A stretch of DNA of 64,000 nucleotides from RH-AL1 sp964244495. GTDB lineage: Bacteria; Pseudomonadota; Alphaproteobacteria; Rhizobiales; Beijerinckiaceae. The stretch is from the NCBI GenBank assembly GCA_964244495.1, contig CAXTIU010000011.1, forward strand, positions 1-64,000, written 5' to 3'. The position numbers were made by a program, and so were the translations under genes. Shown here in pieces: positions 45,736 to 56,786 of this stretch (positions within the stretch are counted from its first letter, which is position 1; every line of letters begins with the position of its first letter). A model generated the notes under the pieces. It saw nothing but the letters and a program-made list of their open reading frames with translations, was not told the DNA's origin and ran no database searches.

Positions 45736-47061
45736 TCACGGCCTGATCTGTCCCTGGCCGTGGACGCGGTACTTGAAGGTCGTGAGCTGCTCGACGCCGA
45801 CCGGACCGCGCGCGTGCAGCCGGCCGGTGGCGATGCCGATCTCCCCGCCGAACCCGAACTCGCCGCCGTCGGCGAACTGCGTCGACGCGTTGTGGAGGAC
45901 GATGGCGCTGTCCACCTCGCGCAGGAAGCGCCGCGCCGCCGCCTCGTCCCGCGTGATGATGCCGTCGGTGTGGCGCGAGCCGTAGCGCTCGATGTGCCCG
46001 ATCGCGGCGTCCAGCCCGTCCACCACCTTCACCGCCAGGATCGCGTCGAGGTACTCGGCGCGCCAGTCGCTCTCGACCGCCGGCACGACGCGTGCGTCGG
46101 TCGCCGCCGTCGCCGCGTCGCCGCGGATCTCGCAGCCGGCGTCGAGCAGGCTCGTCACGAGGGGGCGCAGCAGGGGCGAGGCGGCGTCGACCAGCAGCGT
46201 CTCGGTGGCGCCGCACACGCCCGTGCGGCGCAGCTTGGCGTTGCGGACCACGCTCAGCGCCATGGCGCGGTCGGCCTCGGCGTGAACGTACAGGTGGTTG
46301 ACCCCTTCGAGGTGCGCGAACACCGGCACGCGGGCCTCGTCCTGGACGCGGGCGACGAGCGCGGCGCCCCCGCGCGGGACGATCACGTCGATGGCGCCGC
46401 CGCAGCCGGCCAGCATCACGCCCACCGCCGCGCGGTCGCGCAGCGGGACCATGGTGATCGCCGCCTCCGGCAGGTTCGCGGCGCGGAGCCCCGCGACGAG
46501 GCACGCGTGGATCACGCGCGACGAGCGGAAGCTTTCCGAACCGCCGCGCAGGATGGCGGCGTTGCCGGCCTTCAGGCAGAGCGCCCCGGCGTCGGCCGTG
46601 ACGCCGGGGCGGCTCTCGTAGATGAGACCGACGACGCCGAGGGGCACGGACACCCGCTCGATCACCAGGCCGTTGGGACGCTCGAACGTCGCCGCCACGC
46701 GCTCGACCGGATCGGGCAGCGCCGCCACGGCCTCGAGGCCGCGCGCCACGCCCTCGATGCGCCCGCCGTCGAGCACCAGCCTGTCGAGGAAGGCCGGCGC
46801 GGTGCCCCGCGCCCGGGCGTCGGCGACGTCGCTCCCGTTGGCGGCGAGGATGTCGACGGCCCTCGCGCGGACCGTCGCCGCCGCGACGCGCAGCGCCCGC
46901 GCCCGGTCGTCGTCGGACGACAACGCGAGCACGCGGGCGGCGGCCCGCGCCTGCCGTCCCAGGGCGTTCATCACCGCCGCCACACCGCCGCCCTCGGCTC
47001 GCAACGGGTTCGCGGCCTCGGGGGAAGGCATGACGTCGGTCGCGGCTCTGGGCGGGTTCAT
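45736..47061 (-). CDS. proA: Gamma-glutamyl phosphate reductase
   Basis: 441 residues. Aldehyde-dehydrogenase fold with FERPNGLVIERVSVPLGVVG, LRGGSESFRSSRV, and the catalytic Cys in RRTGVCGATETLL near residue 283; FGFGGEIGIAT closes the domain. It reduces L-glutamyl-5-phosphate to glutamate-5-semialdehyde in proline synthesis. The first 30 residues are more variable and an internal ATG at 47031 is a possible alternative start. Upstream is a divergent porin gene; proB is not adjacent in the window. Confidence 0.96.
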   Translation of the reverse strand: MNPPRAATDVMPSPEAANPLRAEGGGVAAVMNALGRQARAAARVLALSSDDDRARALRVAAATVRARAVDILAANGSDVADARARGTAPAFLDRLVLDGGRIEGVARGLEAVAALPDPVERVAATFERPNGLVIERVSVPLGVVGLIYESRPGVTADAGALCLKAGNAAILRGGSESFRSSRVIHACLVAGLRAANLPEAAITMVPLRDRAAVGVMLAGCGGAIDVIVPRGGAALVARVQDEARVPVFAHLEGVNHLYVHAEADRAMALSVVRNAKLRRTGVCGATETLLVDAASPLLRPLVTSLLDAGCEIRGDAATAATDARVVPAVESDWRAEYLDAILAVKVVDGLDAAIGHIERYGSRHTDGIITRDEAAARRFLREVDSAIVLHNASTQFADGGEFGFGGEIGIATGRLHARGPVGVEQLTTFKYRVHGQGQIRP

Positions 47062-47202
47062 GCCGGCTTTATCGCCGCCGCCCGCGCGATGGGCAAGCGG
47101 CGTCGCGCGCCCGCCAAGCTCGCTGGCGACGGGATCAGCGCGACCCGTCCCGAAATCGATCGGGCGCGCGCCAAAGATACTTCGGACCTCTCACGAAATA
47201 TT

Positions 47203-47215
47203 AAGGTTAAACCTT
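47203..47215. promoter_or_regulatory. Short palindrome upstream of the porin gene
   Basis: AAGGTT-A-AACCTT, a perfect 13-bp dyad in the AT-rich region between divergent proA and the porin gene, 55 bp before the porin start. It has the form of an operator for a dimeric regulator but no regulator can be named. Confidence 0.3.
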
Positions 47216-47269
47216 CACCTTGCTTGAGACGCAAGTATTCGGCTGTGCGGCAGTGTCGGAGTGTTAACG

Positions 47270-48178
47270 ATGATAAAGCAAATGTTAATCGCCGCTACGG
47301 CGACGGTCGTCCTGGCGGGCGCGGCGGGCGCCGCCGACCTGCGCGGTCCCCTCCAGGACACGCCGCCGTCCTACGGCGTCCTGCCGTCCTACGGCGCCTA
47401 CAACTGGACCGGTGCCTACGTGGGCGCCAACGTCGGCTTCGGCGGCGGTGTCGACCATTACAACACCACCGTCAACAGCGCCCAGCCCAACGGCAACTAT
47501 GTGCCAGACCAGTACGGCAACTTTTATCAGCAAACGTCGCCCTTCAGCGCCAACGCCAGCGACGGCCAGCGTTCGAACGGCGTGATCGGCGGCGTGGAGG
47601 TCGGCTACAACTACGAGCTCGGCGGCTGCGGCTGCCTCGGCCATTTCGGCGGCGGCCTGGCGAACAACGTTGTGGTGGGCGTGGAAGCCGACTTCGAAGG
47701 CACGGGCATCAGCAGCGGCAACGCTCTCAGCAGCTTCGCCGCCGGGGTGCCAACGGTCGGCCAGCAGTACGTCGGCGTCAACAACAACATCGACTATATC
47801 GGCACAGTGCGCGGCCGGCTCGGCTACGCGTTCGACCGCGTGCTCGCCTACGGCACCGGCGGCTTCGCCTACGCCAATGTGAACACGTCCGTGAACATCG
47901 GACCTCCCGCCAACATCTCCACCAACAGCTCGCAGTTCCGCACCGGTTACGTGTTCGGCGGCGGTCTCGAAGTGGCGGTCACCAACAACGTGCTGCTGCG
48001 CGCCGAGTATCTGCGCGCCGAGTTGAACGAGAAGTCGGTTTCCTCGGGTCCGCTGCCGTCGAACAGCTACAGCTACAACATCAACGAGCGGACCGACGTC
48101 AACATCGTGCGGGCCGGCCTCGACTACAAGTTCGGCGCCCCCGTCGTCGCGGCGCCCCCGGTGATCGCGCGCTACTGA
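47270..48178 (+). CDS. Outer-membrane beta-barrel porin (Omp25/RopB-like)
   Basis: 302 residues from the ATG at 47270; an in-frame GTG at 47261 gives three extra residues. The signal peptide MIKQMLIAATATVVLAGAAG is followed by AADLRGPL, the typical Hyphomicrobiales Omp start (AADLP...). The mature chain is Gly/Asn/Tyr-rich with alternating beta strands (NWTGAYVGANVGFGGG, GVIGGVEVGYNYEL, VNIVRAGLDYKFG) ending in an aromatic-terminal residue, IARY, as needed for BAM assembly. Function is structural/porin-like; no substrate is assigned. Confidence 0.92.
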   Translation: MIKQMLIAATATVVLAGAAGAADLRGPLQDTPPSYGVLPSYGAYNWTGAYVGANVGFGGGVDHYNTTVNSAQPNGNYVPDQYGNFYQQTSPFSANASDGQRSNGVIGGVEVGYNYELGGCGCLGHFGGGLANNVVVGVEADFEGTGISSGNALSSFAAGVPTVGQQYVGVNNNIDYIGTVRGRLGYAFDRVLAYGTGGFAYANVNTSVNIGPPANISTNSSQFRTGYVFGGGLEVAVTNNVLLRAEYLRAELNEKSVSSGPLPSNSYSYNINERTDVNIVRAGLDYKFGAPVVAAPPVIARY

Positions 48179-48264
48179 GGCGACGCCCGCCCGTCGCGCC
48201 CGACGCGGCGGGCCTGCCCGCTTGGCCCGTTCCAAACGGCCTGGCCTATGCTACAGCGGTGGGG

Positions 48265-50070
48265 ATGACAGGGAGCGCACCTTACCTTGGGCGGTACGAC
48301 GCCGAGCGCCCGCGCGACCGGCGCGCGGCCGCCCTCGTCGAGGCGCTGGGGCCTCGTTCGATCGTCCTCGTCGGCATGATGGGGTCGGGCAAGACGTCCA
48401 CCGGCCGCTGCCTCGCCAGGCGCCTCGGGCTCGAGTTCGTGGACGCCGACTGCGAGATCGAGTGGGCGGCCAAGATGCCGATCGACGAGATCTTCGCGCG
48501 GCACGGGGAAGCCTACTTCCGCGACGGCGAGCGGCGCGTCATGGCGCGGCTGCTGAGCGGCGGCCCCCGCGTGATCGCGACGGGCGGCGGCGCCTACATC
48601 AACGAGCAGACCCGCGCCCGGATCAGCGCCGGCGCCCTGTCGATCTGGCTCAAGGCCGATATCGACGTGCTGTGGCGGCGCGTGCGGCGCCGTTCGCACC
48701 GACCGCTCCTGAAGACCGCCGACCCCGAGGGGACGCTGCGCGGCCTGGTGGCGCAGCGCTACCCCGTTTATGGTCGCGCCGACGTGACGGTGGTGTCCCG
48801 CGACGGTCCGCACGAGGCGGTCGTCGACGACGCCCTCGCGGCGCTCGAGTTCCACATGCGCTTCTCGCCCGACATCCCCCCTCCGGCCACCATCCGCAAG
48901 GACTCCATGCAGACCGCCGCGTTCGCCCCGCCGCCCGCGATGGCCGCGGCCCACAGGATCGCGGTCGACCTGCCGGACCACCCCTACGACATCCTGATCG
49001 GACCCTCCCTCCTCGCCGAGGCGGGGCAGGCGATCGGTCGGCTGGCGCCGGGCGCGGCCTGCGCGATCGTCAGCGACGACACCGTCGCCGGCCACTACCT
49101 GCCGGCCCTCCTGGCGAGCCTCGACGCCGCCGGGATCCGGCACGCCAGCGTCGTCGTGCGTCCCGGCGAGGGCTCGAAGTGCTACGCCACCTTTGAGAGC
49201 GTGTGCGACGCCATCCTCGCCGCCAAGCTCGAGCGCGGCGACGTGGTGGTGGCGCTGGGGGGCGGCGTCGTCGGCGACCTCGCCGGCTTCGCGGCGGCGA
49301 GCGTGCGGCGCGGCATGCGCTTCGTGCAGATCCCGACGTCGCTGCTCGCCCAGGTCGATTCCTCCGTCGGCGGCAAGACCGGCATCAACTCGTCCCACGG
49401 CAAGAACCTCGTCGGCGCCTTCCACCAGCCCTCCCTGGTGCTGGCCGACGCCGACGTGCTGCGGACGCTCGACCCGCGCGAGTTCGCCGCCGGCTACGCG
49501 GAGCTCGTCAAGGTCGGCCTGATCGGCGACGCCGCCTTCTTCGCCTGGCTCGACACCCACCGCGACGAGGTTTTCGCCGGCGGCCCGGCGCGCGCCGAGG
49601 CGGTGGCGCGCGCGTGCGCGGCCAAGGCCGGCGTCGTGGCGCGCGACGAGCGCGAGCAGGGCGAGCGGGCGCTGCTGAACTTCGGCCACACCTTCGGCCA
49701 CGCCTTCGAGAGGCTGACCGGCTACGACGGCACCCGCCTGATCCACGGCGAGGGGGTCGCCATCGGCATGGCGAGCGCGTTCCGCTTCTCCCGCAGCCTC
49801 GGGCTGTGCCGCGCGGACGATGTCGCCAGGGTCGAGGCCCATCTCGCGAGCGCCGGCCTGCCGGTCCACGCCGCCGCGATCCCCGGCGCCCGCGTCGAGG
49901 CGGATGCCGTGCTCGACGCCATGCGCCAGGACAAGAAGGTGGAGCGCGGCGCGCTGACCTTCGTCCTCGCCAAGGGGATCGGCCACGCCTTCGTGGCGAA
50001 GGGCATCGGGGCCGAGGAGGTGCTGTCCTTCCTCAAGGAGGACCTGAAGCCCGCCAAGGCTTGGGCCTGA
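48265..50070 (+). CDS. aroKB: Shikimate kinase-3-dehydroquinate synthase fusion (AroK-AroB)
   Basis: 601 residues in one open frame with no stop between two enzymes. Residues about 1-205 are shikimate kinase: Walker A GMMGSGKTSTG at 37-47, DxD-type DADCEIEW, ATGGGAYI and the lid Arg region RRRSHRPLL. Residues about 230-601 are 3-dehydroquinate synthase: GEGSKCYATFESVCDA, GGGVVGDLAGFAA, PTSLLAQVDSSVGGKTG, and metal ligands in FGHTFGHAFE and HGEGVAIG. They act at steps 5 and 2 of the shikimate pathway. An internal ATG at 48907, behind AAGGA, could also start a separate AroB. Between the two, the linker of about 25 residues is Pro/Ala-rich. Confidence 0.93.
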   Translation: MTGSAPYLGRYDAERPRDRRAAALVEALGPRSIVLVGMMGSGKTSTGRCLARRLGLEFVDADCEIEWAAKMPIDEIFARHGEAYFRDGERRVMARLLSGGPRVIATGGGAYINEQTRARISAGALSIWLKADIDVLWRRVRRRSHRPLLKTADPEGTLRGLVAQRYPVYGRADVTVVSRDGPHEAVVDDALAALEFHMRFSPDIPPPATIRKDSMQTAAFAPPPAMAAAHRIAVDLPDHPYDILIGPSLLAEAGQAIGRLAPGAACAIVSDDTVAGHYLPALLASLDAAGIRHASVVVRPGEGSKCYATFESVCDAILAAKLERGDVVVALGGGVVGDLAGFAAASVRRGMRFVQIPTSLLAQVDSSVGGKTGINSSHGKNLVGAFHQPSLVLADADVLRTLDPREFAAGYAELVKVGLIGDAAFFAWLDTHRDEVFAGGPARAEAVARACAAKAGVVARDEREQGERALLNFGHTFGHAFERLTGYDGTRLIHGEGVAIGMASAFRFSRSLGLCRADDVARVEAHLASAGLPVHAAAIPGARVEADAVLDAMRQDKKVERGALTFVLAKGIGHAFVAKGIGAEEVLSFLKEDLKPAKAWA

Positions 50071-50159
50071 CGCCGTGCCGGACCTCCCGAGCCGGACCGC
50101 GATCCCCCGCGCGACCCTGACCTCGCGCAGGGCCCCGGTCGCCCTCGGAGGCTCGGCCC

Positions 50160-51473
50160 GTGCATGAGGCGAAGGCGGTGCTCCCGGTCGACCTCTGGGT
50201 GGCCGTCGCCATCATCGTCCTGTGCGTCGCGATGTCGGCGTTCTTCGCCGCGTCCGAGACGGCGCTGACCGGCGCGTCGCGCGCCAGGATGCACGCCCTC
50301 GAACGCAACGGCGACAAGCGCGCCGCCCTCGTCAACCGCCTGCTGCGCAAGCGGGAGCGGTTGATCGGCACCACGCTGCTCGGCAACACGCTCGTCAACA
50401 TCGGCTCGTCGGCCTTCATGACGAGCGTGCTCGTCGTCGTCATCGGCGACAAGGGCGCCGTCTGGGCCACCGTCATCATGACGGTGCTGCTGCTCGTCTT
50501 CGCCGAGGTGCTGCCGAAGACGGTCGCGGTCAACAACGCCGACCGGACCGCGTTGCTGGTGGCCCGCGCGCTCACCCCGTTCGTCGCGATCTTCGGCCCG
50601 GCGCTGGTGGCGGTGGAGATCCTGGTGCGCGGCGTGCTGAAGGTGTTCGGCGGCCGCGTCCAAGCCAACAAGTCCATCCTGACCGGGGCGGAGGAGCTGC
50701 GCTCCGCCGTCGACCTCCTGCACAAGGAGGGCAACGTCGAGCGCTCCGACCGCGACATGTTCGGCGGCCTGCTCGAACTCGGCGACCTCACCGTGCTCGA
50801 CATCATGGTGCACCGCACCTCCATGACGGCGATCGACGCCGCCCTGCCGCCCGACGAGCTGGTGCGCCAGGTGGTCGTGTCGCCCTATTCGCGGTTGCCG
50901 CTGTGGCGCGGCGAGCCCGACAACATCGTCGCCGTGCTCCACGCCAAGGACCTCGTGCGCGCGCTCACCGCGTCCAACGGGGACGTCGCCACCCTCGACA
51001 TCGGCAAGGTGGCGGTCGAGCCCTGGTTCATCCCGGCGACGACGTCGCTCAAGGACCAGCTGCAGGCGTTCCGCCGCCGCAAGACGCATTTCGCGCTCGT
51101 CGTCGACGAGTACGGCGTGGTCATGGGCCTGGTGACGCTCGAGGACATCATCGAGGAGATCGTCGGCGACATCAAGGACGAGCACGACCTCGTCGTCCAG
51201 GGCGTGCGCCCGCAGGCCGACGGGTCGGTGCTGGTCGAGGGGCTGGTGCCGATCCGCGACCTCAACCGGGTCATGGCCTGGGACCTGCCCGACGAGGTGG
51301 CGACCACCATCGCCGGCCTGGTGATCCACGAGGCCCGCGCGATCCCCGAGAGCGGGCAGGTGTTCACCTTCCACCGCTTCCGCTTCGAGGTGCTGCGCAA
51401 GGTGCGCAACCGCATCGCCTCGCTGCGCATCGTGCCCGATGCCGTGCGCGACGGCATGGGCGAGCGGCCCTGA
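50160..51473 (+). CDS. CorC/HlyC-family CBS-domain membrane protein
   Basis: 437 residues from a GTG start. A DUF21 transmembrane region (about 10-190, with SAFFAASETALTGASRARM and LLVFAEVLPKT) is followed by a CBS pair (about 215-345, VVDEYGVVMGLVTLEDIIEE) and a C-terminal CorC_HlyC domain. Such proteins (CorB/CorC/MpfA) export Mg2+ or Co2+; the old name haemolysin is misleading. Gene order aroK-aroB-corC-like is conserved in Hyphomicrobiales. Confidence 0.95.
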   Translation: MHEAKAVLPVDLWVAVAIIVLCVAMSAFFAASETALTGASRARMHALERNGDKRAALVNRLLRKRERLIGTTLLGNTLVNIGSSAFMTSVLVVVIGDKGAVWATVIMTVLLLVFAEVLPKTVAVNNADRTALLVARALTPFVAIFGPALVAVEILVRGVLKVFGGRVQANKSILTGAEELRSAVDLLHKEGNVERSDRDMFGGLLELGDLTVLDIMVHRTSMTAIDAALPPDELVRQVVVSPYSRLPLWRGEPDNIVAVLHAKDLVRALTASNGDVATLDIGKVAVEPWFIPATTSLKDQLQAFRRRKTHFALVVDEYGVVMGLVTLEDIIEEIVGDIKDEHDLVVQGVRPQADGSVLVEGLVPIRDLNRVMAWDLPDEVATTIAGLVIHEARAIPESGQVFTFHRFRFEVLRKVRNRIASLRIVPDAVRDGMGERP

Positions 51474-51702
51474 CGTTTCGCCGCGCGATGGGCTGGCCAA
51501 TGCGATGGCATCGAAATTGCTTGCCTCGACTCCCGGCACTGTCTCCTCGTGCCCTCCCTGCAACTTCCCGCCCGACCCTGTCGCGGCGGGGATTTTTTTG
51601 GCGGCGACACCCATCGGCGGCGCGGCGAGCCTGGGCCGGCGCCCTCGTCGGCCGCCCCCGAACGTTGCGCGCCCGACCGCGTTGGCGAGCGAGGAGGCCA
51701 GG

Positions 51703-52023
51703 ATGGCAGATCTTTACCCCGTCGTCGGCGCGGCGATCGCGGTCGCCGGCGGCGACAAGCTCATCGGCAATCGCGGCTACAAGGGCATGTTCCGCTCGCT
51801 CGGCTGGTCGGACGAGGGCATGCAGGCGGTCGCGGCGGCCGAGGTCGTCGGCGGCCTGATGATGATCCCGCGCTCCACCCGCCGCTTCGGTGCCGCGATC
51901 GTCGCGGCGATCTCGGCGGCCGTGCTCGTCAGCGAGATCCGAGGCGGCGACCCCAAGCTCGCGGCTTCGCGCGGCGCCGTGCTGGTCGCCGCCGTCGCCG
52001 CCCTGACCGCGCCGAAGCGGTAG
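51703..52023 (+). CDS. Small DoxX-like membrane protein
   Basis: 106 residues from the ATG at 51703, which has GAGGAGG upstream; a longer frame to 51439 is not credible. Three hydrophobic segments (VVGAAIAVAGG, AAAEVVGGLMMIP, AAIVAAISAAVLVSEI) match the short DoxX-like group. It is 23 bp upstream of ureD, on the same strand, so it may be transcribed with the urease genes. Confidence 0.78.
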   Translation: MADLYPVVGAAIAVAGGDKLIGNRGYKGMFRSLGWSDEGMQAVAAAEVVGGLMMIPRSTRRFGAAIVAAISAAVLVSEIRGGDPKLAASRGAVLVAAVAALTAPKR

Positions 52024-52046
52024 TCCCGCCGCTGCCCGCCCGTCCC

Positions 52047-52850
52047 GTGTCCGGCGCGAGCGTCCTGCGCGCCCGGTTCAGGGCGGCGTCGCGCGGCGGC
52101 GCCGCGCTCGACCGGGTGTTCGAGCAGGGCGCGTTGCGGCTGCGGGTGCCGCGCGGGGCGGACTGCCAGGGCATCATCGTCAACACCGGCGGCGGCGTCG
52201 TCGGCGGCGACAGCCTCTCGATCGCCCTGGCGCTGGCGGCGAGCGGCGCGCTCACCGTGACCACCGTGGCGGCGGAGAAGGTGTACCGCTCCGCCGGACC
52301 GGACGCGGTGATCGCGACGACCCTCGACGTCGCCGCCGGCGCGCGGCTCGACTGGCTGCCGCAGGAAACGATCCTGTTCGACGGGTGCCGCCTGCGCCGC
52401 AGCCTGTCGGCGACGCTGGCCGGCTCGGCGCGCCTGCTGGCCGTGGAAACGCTGGTGTTCGGCCGGCTGGCCAGCGCCGAGACGGCCATCACCGGCGTCC
52501 TCGCCGACAGCTGGCGCGTCCGCCGCGACGGCCGCCTGCTGTTCGCCGACGAGACGAGGCTGGCCGGCGCGGTGGGCGCGATCCTCGACCGGCCCGCCGT
52601 CGGCGACGGGGCGCGGGCGGTCGGGCTGCTGCTGTTCTGCGCGCCCGACGCCGAGGGCGTCATCGACAGCCTGCGCGCCGTCACCGCGCCGTTCGCCGTC
52701 GGCGAGGACGCCGTCGAGGTGGGGGTGAGCGCCCGCGACGGCGTGTCGATCGTCCGCGCGCTGGCCCGCTCGCCTCCGCGGCTGCGCGCCTGTATGCTGG
52801 CCGCCATCGGCGCGTTGCGCGAGGCGCCGCCGCCGAGGATCTGGGCTTGA
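52047..52850 (+). CDS. ureD: Urease accessory protein UreD
   Basis: 267 residues from a GTG at 52047. UreD family features: the QGIIVNTGGGVVGGDSLSI block near 40, TTVAAEKVYRS, LDWLPQETILFDGC near 110, and ETLVFGRLAS. UreD (UreH) binds apo-urease and, with UreF and UreG, builds the pre-activation complex that delivers nickel to UreC. It ends 9 bp before ureAB. Confidence 0.94.
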   Translation: MSGASVLRARFRAASRGGAALDRVFEQGALRLRVPRGADCQGIIVNTGGGVVGGDSLSIALALAASGALTVTTVAAEKVYRSAGPDAVIATTLDVAAGARLDWLPQETILFDGCRLRRSLSATLAGSARLLAVETLVFGRLASAETAITGVLADSWRVRRDGRLLFADETRLAGAVGAILDRPAVGDGARAVGLLLFCAPDAEGVIDSLRAVTAPFAVGEDAVEVGVSARDGVSIVRALARSPPRLRACMLAAIGALREAPPPRIWA

Positions 52851-52859
52851 GGGTGAGCC

Positions 52860-53483
52860 ATGCGCCTAACGCCGCGTGAAAAAGACAAGCTGCTGATCGC
52901 CATGGCGGCGGTCGTCGCGCGGCGGCGGCTGGAGCGCGGCGTCAAGCTGAACTACCCCGAGGCGATCGCCCTCATCACCGACGTCGTGGTGGAGGGCGCG
53001 CGCGACGGCCGCTCCGTCGCCGCCCTGATGGAGGCCGGCGCCCACGTGCTGACCGCCGACCAGGTGATGGACGGCATCGCCGCGATGATCCCCGACGTGC
53101 AGGTCGAGGCGACTTTTCCCGATGGCACCAAGCTCGTCACCGTGCACCATCCGATCCGCGGCGGCGATGGTGGGTTGGTGCCCGGCGAGGTGGCGACGGC
53201 CGCCGGCGACATCACGATGAACGCCGGGGCCGACGCGATCGAGCTCGACGTCGCCAACACCGGCGACCGGCCGATCCAGGTCGGCTCGCACTACCACTTC
53301 GCCGAGACCAACCCGGCGCTCAGCTTCGACCGCGCGGCGGCGCGCGGCCGCCGCCTCGACATCGTCGCCGGCACCGCCGTGCGCTTCGAGCCGGGCCAGA
53401 CGCGGCGCGTCAAGCTGGTGCCGCTGGGCGGGGCGAGGGAGGTTTACGGGCTCCGGGGCGAGGTGATGGGGGCACTCGATTGA
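52860..53483 (+). CDS. ureAB: Urease gamma-beta fusion subunit
   Basis: 207 residues joining the two small subunits. Residues 1-100 are UreA-like (LTPREKDKLLIAMAAVVA, KLNYPEAIALITDVVVEGAR, MIPDVQVEATFPDGTKLVTV). From about 108 the UreB-like part follows (VPGEVATAAGDITMNAGA, NTGDRPIQVGSHYHFAETNP, TAVRFEPGQTRRVKLVPLGG). Together with UreC it forms the nickel urease that splits urea to ammonia and carbamate. The fusion resembles Helicobacter UreA in organisation. The stop overlaps the start of the HD-domain gene by 4 bp. Confidence 0.96.
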   Translation: MRLTPREKDKLLIAMAAVVARRRLERGVKLNYPEAIALITDVVVEGARDGRSVAALMEAGAHVLTADQVMDGIAAMIPDVQVEATFPDGTKLVTVHHPIRGGDGGLVPGEVATAAGDITMNAGADAIELDVANTGDRPIQVGSHYHFAETNPALSFDRAAARGRRLDIVAGTAVRFEPGQTRRVKLVPLGGAREVYGLRGEVMGALD

Positions 53484-54025
53484 GCACGGACCTCGCGCTC
53501 GTCGCGAAGGCGGCCGATTTCGCCGCCCGCGCCCACGCCGACCAGAAGCGCAAGGGCGTGAAGGGAAAGCCCTACATCAACCACCTGGCCGAGGTCGCCC
53601 TGCTGCTGGCCGATGCCGGCGCCGACGCGGCCCTCGTTGCCGCTGGCTGGCTGCACGACACGATGGAGGATTGCGGCGTCACGGCCGAGACCTTGAAGGA
53701 TACGTTTGGACCCGACGTCGCGTCCCTGGTGACGGATGTCACGGACGACAAGGCGCTGGAGCGGTCCGAGCGCAAGCGGGCGCAGATCGCCCAGGCCGCC
53801 GCGAAATGCGACCGCGCCAAGTGCCTGAAGATCGCCGACAAGACGAGCAACCTTCGCGCCCTCAAGGTCACGCCGCCGGAGGGCTGGTCGCCGACCCGCG
53901 TCGACGAGTACATCGCCTGGGCCAGCAACGTCGTCGCGCAATGCCGGGGCGTCAACCCGCACCTCGAACGCGATTTCGACGCCGCCGCCGCGGACCTGCA
54001 ACGCGTCATCGTGCCGGAGGCGTAG
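53480..54025 (+). CDS. HD-domain (p)ppGpp hydrolase-like protein (MESH1/SpoT hydrolase type)
   Basis: 181 residues from a TTG that overlaps the ureAB stop. The HD phosphohydrolase pattern is His in PYINHLAEVA near 34, His-Asp in GWLHDTMED near 57, then FGPDVASLVTDVTDDK and KCLKIADKTSNLRAL near 115, matching RelA/SpoT-type hydrolase domains. There is no synthetase or TGS/ACT domain, so it is a stand-alone small alarmone hydrolase or related nucleotide phosphohydrolase. Its place inside the urease operon, between ureAB and ureC, is unusual. Confidence 0.85.
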   Translation: MSTDLALVAKAADFAARAHADQKRKGVKGKPYINHLAEVALLLADAGADAALVAAGWLHDTMEDCGVTAETLKDTFGPDVASLVTDVTDDKALERSERKRAQIAQAAAKCDRAKCLKIADKTSNLRALKVTPPEGWSPTRVDEYIAWASNVVAQCRGVNPHLERDFDAAAADLQRVIVPEA

Positions 54026-54066
54026 CCGTGCCCAGCACGCTCGCCGATCCATGAGGTACGGCCGAC

Positions 54067-54504
54067 ATGTCCGAAGACCCGAACTGGTTCTACAACCTCG
54101 TCAACGGTCGGCCCGTGCCGTTCCCGGCCGTGATCGCCGAACGCATCTTCAACCGCGACGCGATCGATCCATCCGTCCCGCTGGCGCGCGTGCGGTGGCG
54201 CACCGGCGAGGCCACTTTCGAGCCGCAGGTGGAGGGGTGCGGGCCCGGCGAGATCTGCGGGCTTCACATCGAGAATTTCAGCTGCGTCGTCCTTCTCGAG
54301 CGCCTCTACGAACTCCTCGCGGAGGTCGGCGGCGTCTACATGTCGACCGCCGGATTCCTTGTCGCCCGGGAGGACGCGCGCGGCTGTTTCGGCCCGGGTC
54401 ATAGCGACGATGGGGTCGTCGCGACCTCGCTCGACGCGTTCATCGACCTGGCCTCCGTCATCTTCAGGAACTGCGGGCCGGACGCCGATCTGCGAACCGC
54501 TTGA
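54067..54504 (+). CDS. Hypothetical soluble protein
   Basis: 145 residues: MSEDPNWFYNLVNGRPVPFP, then a compact alpha/beta pattern with RVRWRTGEATFEPQVEGCGP, CGLHIENFSCVVLLERLYEL and SLDAFIDLASVIFRNCG. Four to five Cys and no signal peptide or membrane segment. GAGGTACGG lies upstream of the ATG. No family is recognised. It follows the HD-domain gene by 41 bp and precedes a long gap before ureC. Confidence 0.65.
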   Translation: MSEDPNWFYNLVNGRPVPFPAVIAERIFNRDAIDPSVPLARVRWRTGEATFEPQVEGCGPGEICGLHIENFSCVVLLERLYELLAEVGGVYMSTAGFLVAREDARGCFGPGHSDDGVVATSLDAFIDLASVIFRNCGPDADLRTA

Positions 54505-55073
54505 TGACGCCTTGACGGTCCTCGCAACACGCAAGACGTCCCGCGAAGCGAGGGCGGCGTGCGGGTACCCCATGAAGTTCAGTGGGGTGCGCGACTCCCG
54601 TACCCACCACGCTTCCCCGCGCTGCCTACGCCGGTTTGCTTGTCCGCGTCGAGCACGACGTCCACCACCTACGGCGAGGACGTGGCGTCTTGAGCTGGGC
54701 GACTGAAGGCAGCGCCTTGGCCGAGCCGACCGCATCTTCGTATCCGGCTTGACCCCGCCATCTCCAACCCTCGCCATGTCAGCGAACGACGACGCGGCCG
54801 CGCCGATGTCGCCGAATGCACGGATGGCATGGCCCGATGTCGACGTCCGCCGCCTCGGGCGAGCACCCAAGTCGGCGAACGTCGACTTTGGCAAGGCCCG
54901 GTGTCAGCGCCGGTCGACACGCGCGGCCAGAGGTAAGGCGTCGCGCCATCGGCTAGACAGGGCCGGTCTGACAGGTTAATTTACCTGAAGACCGTTGTGG
55001 TCGCAAGACGCCTTGACGCATCGCCGTTTGGACACCTTGCTACCCCCTTCCATGACGCCCGATCGGAGACGCC
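54505..55073. other. Long non-coding gap inside the urease locus
   Basis: 569 bp between the unknown gene at 54067 and ureC. No frame on either strand has a convincing start, ribosome-binding site or protein family. It contains a nested inverted repeat at 54563-54605 and, at 54973-54986, the near-palindrome AGGTTAATTTACCT about 88 bp before ureC in an AT-richer patch, which may be the ureC promoter or operator region. In most urease operons ureB and ureC are close together, so this gap probably marks an insertion or the debris of a lost gene. Confidence 0.5.
54563..54605. repeat. Nested inverted repeat, possible structured RNA or operator
   Basis: An inner dyad ACCCCATGAA/TTCAGTGGGGT (one bulged G, 54567-54588) sits inside an outer pair GGGTAC/GTACCC (54563-54568 and 54600-54605). 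The two hairpins share bases, so they would be mutually exclusive structures in RNA. No T tract follows. Purpose unknown. Confidence 0.4.
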
Positions 55074-56769
<1,696 letters not shown>

Positions 56770-56786
<17 letters not shown>
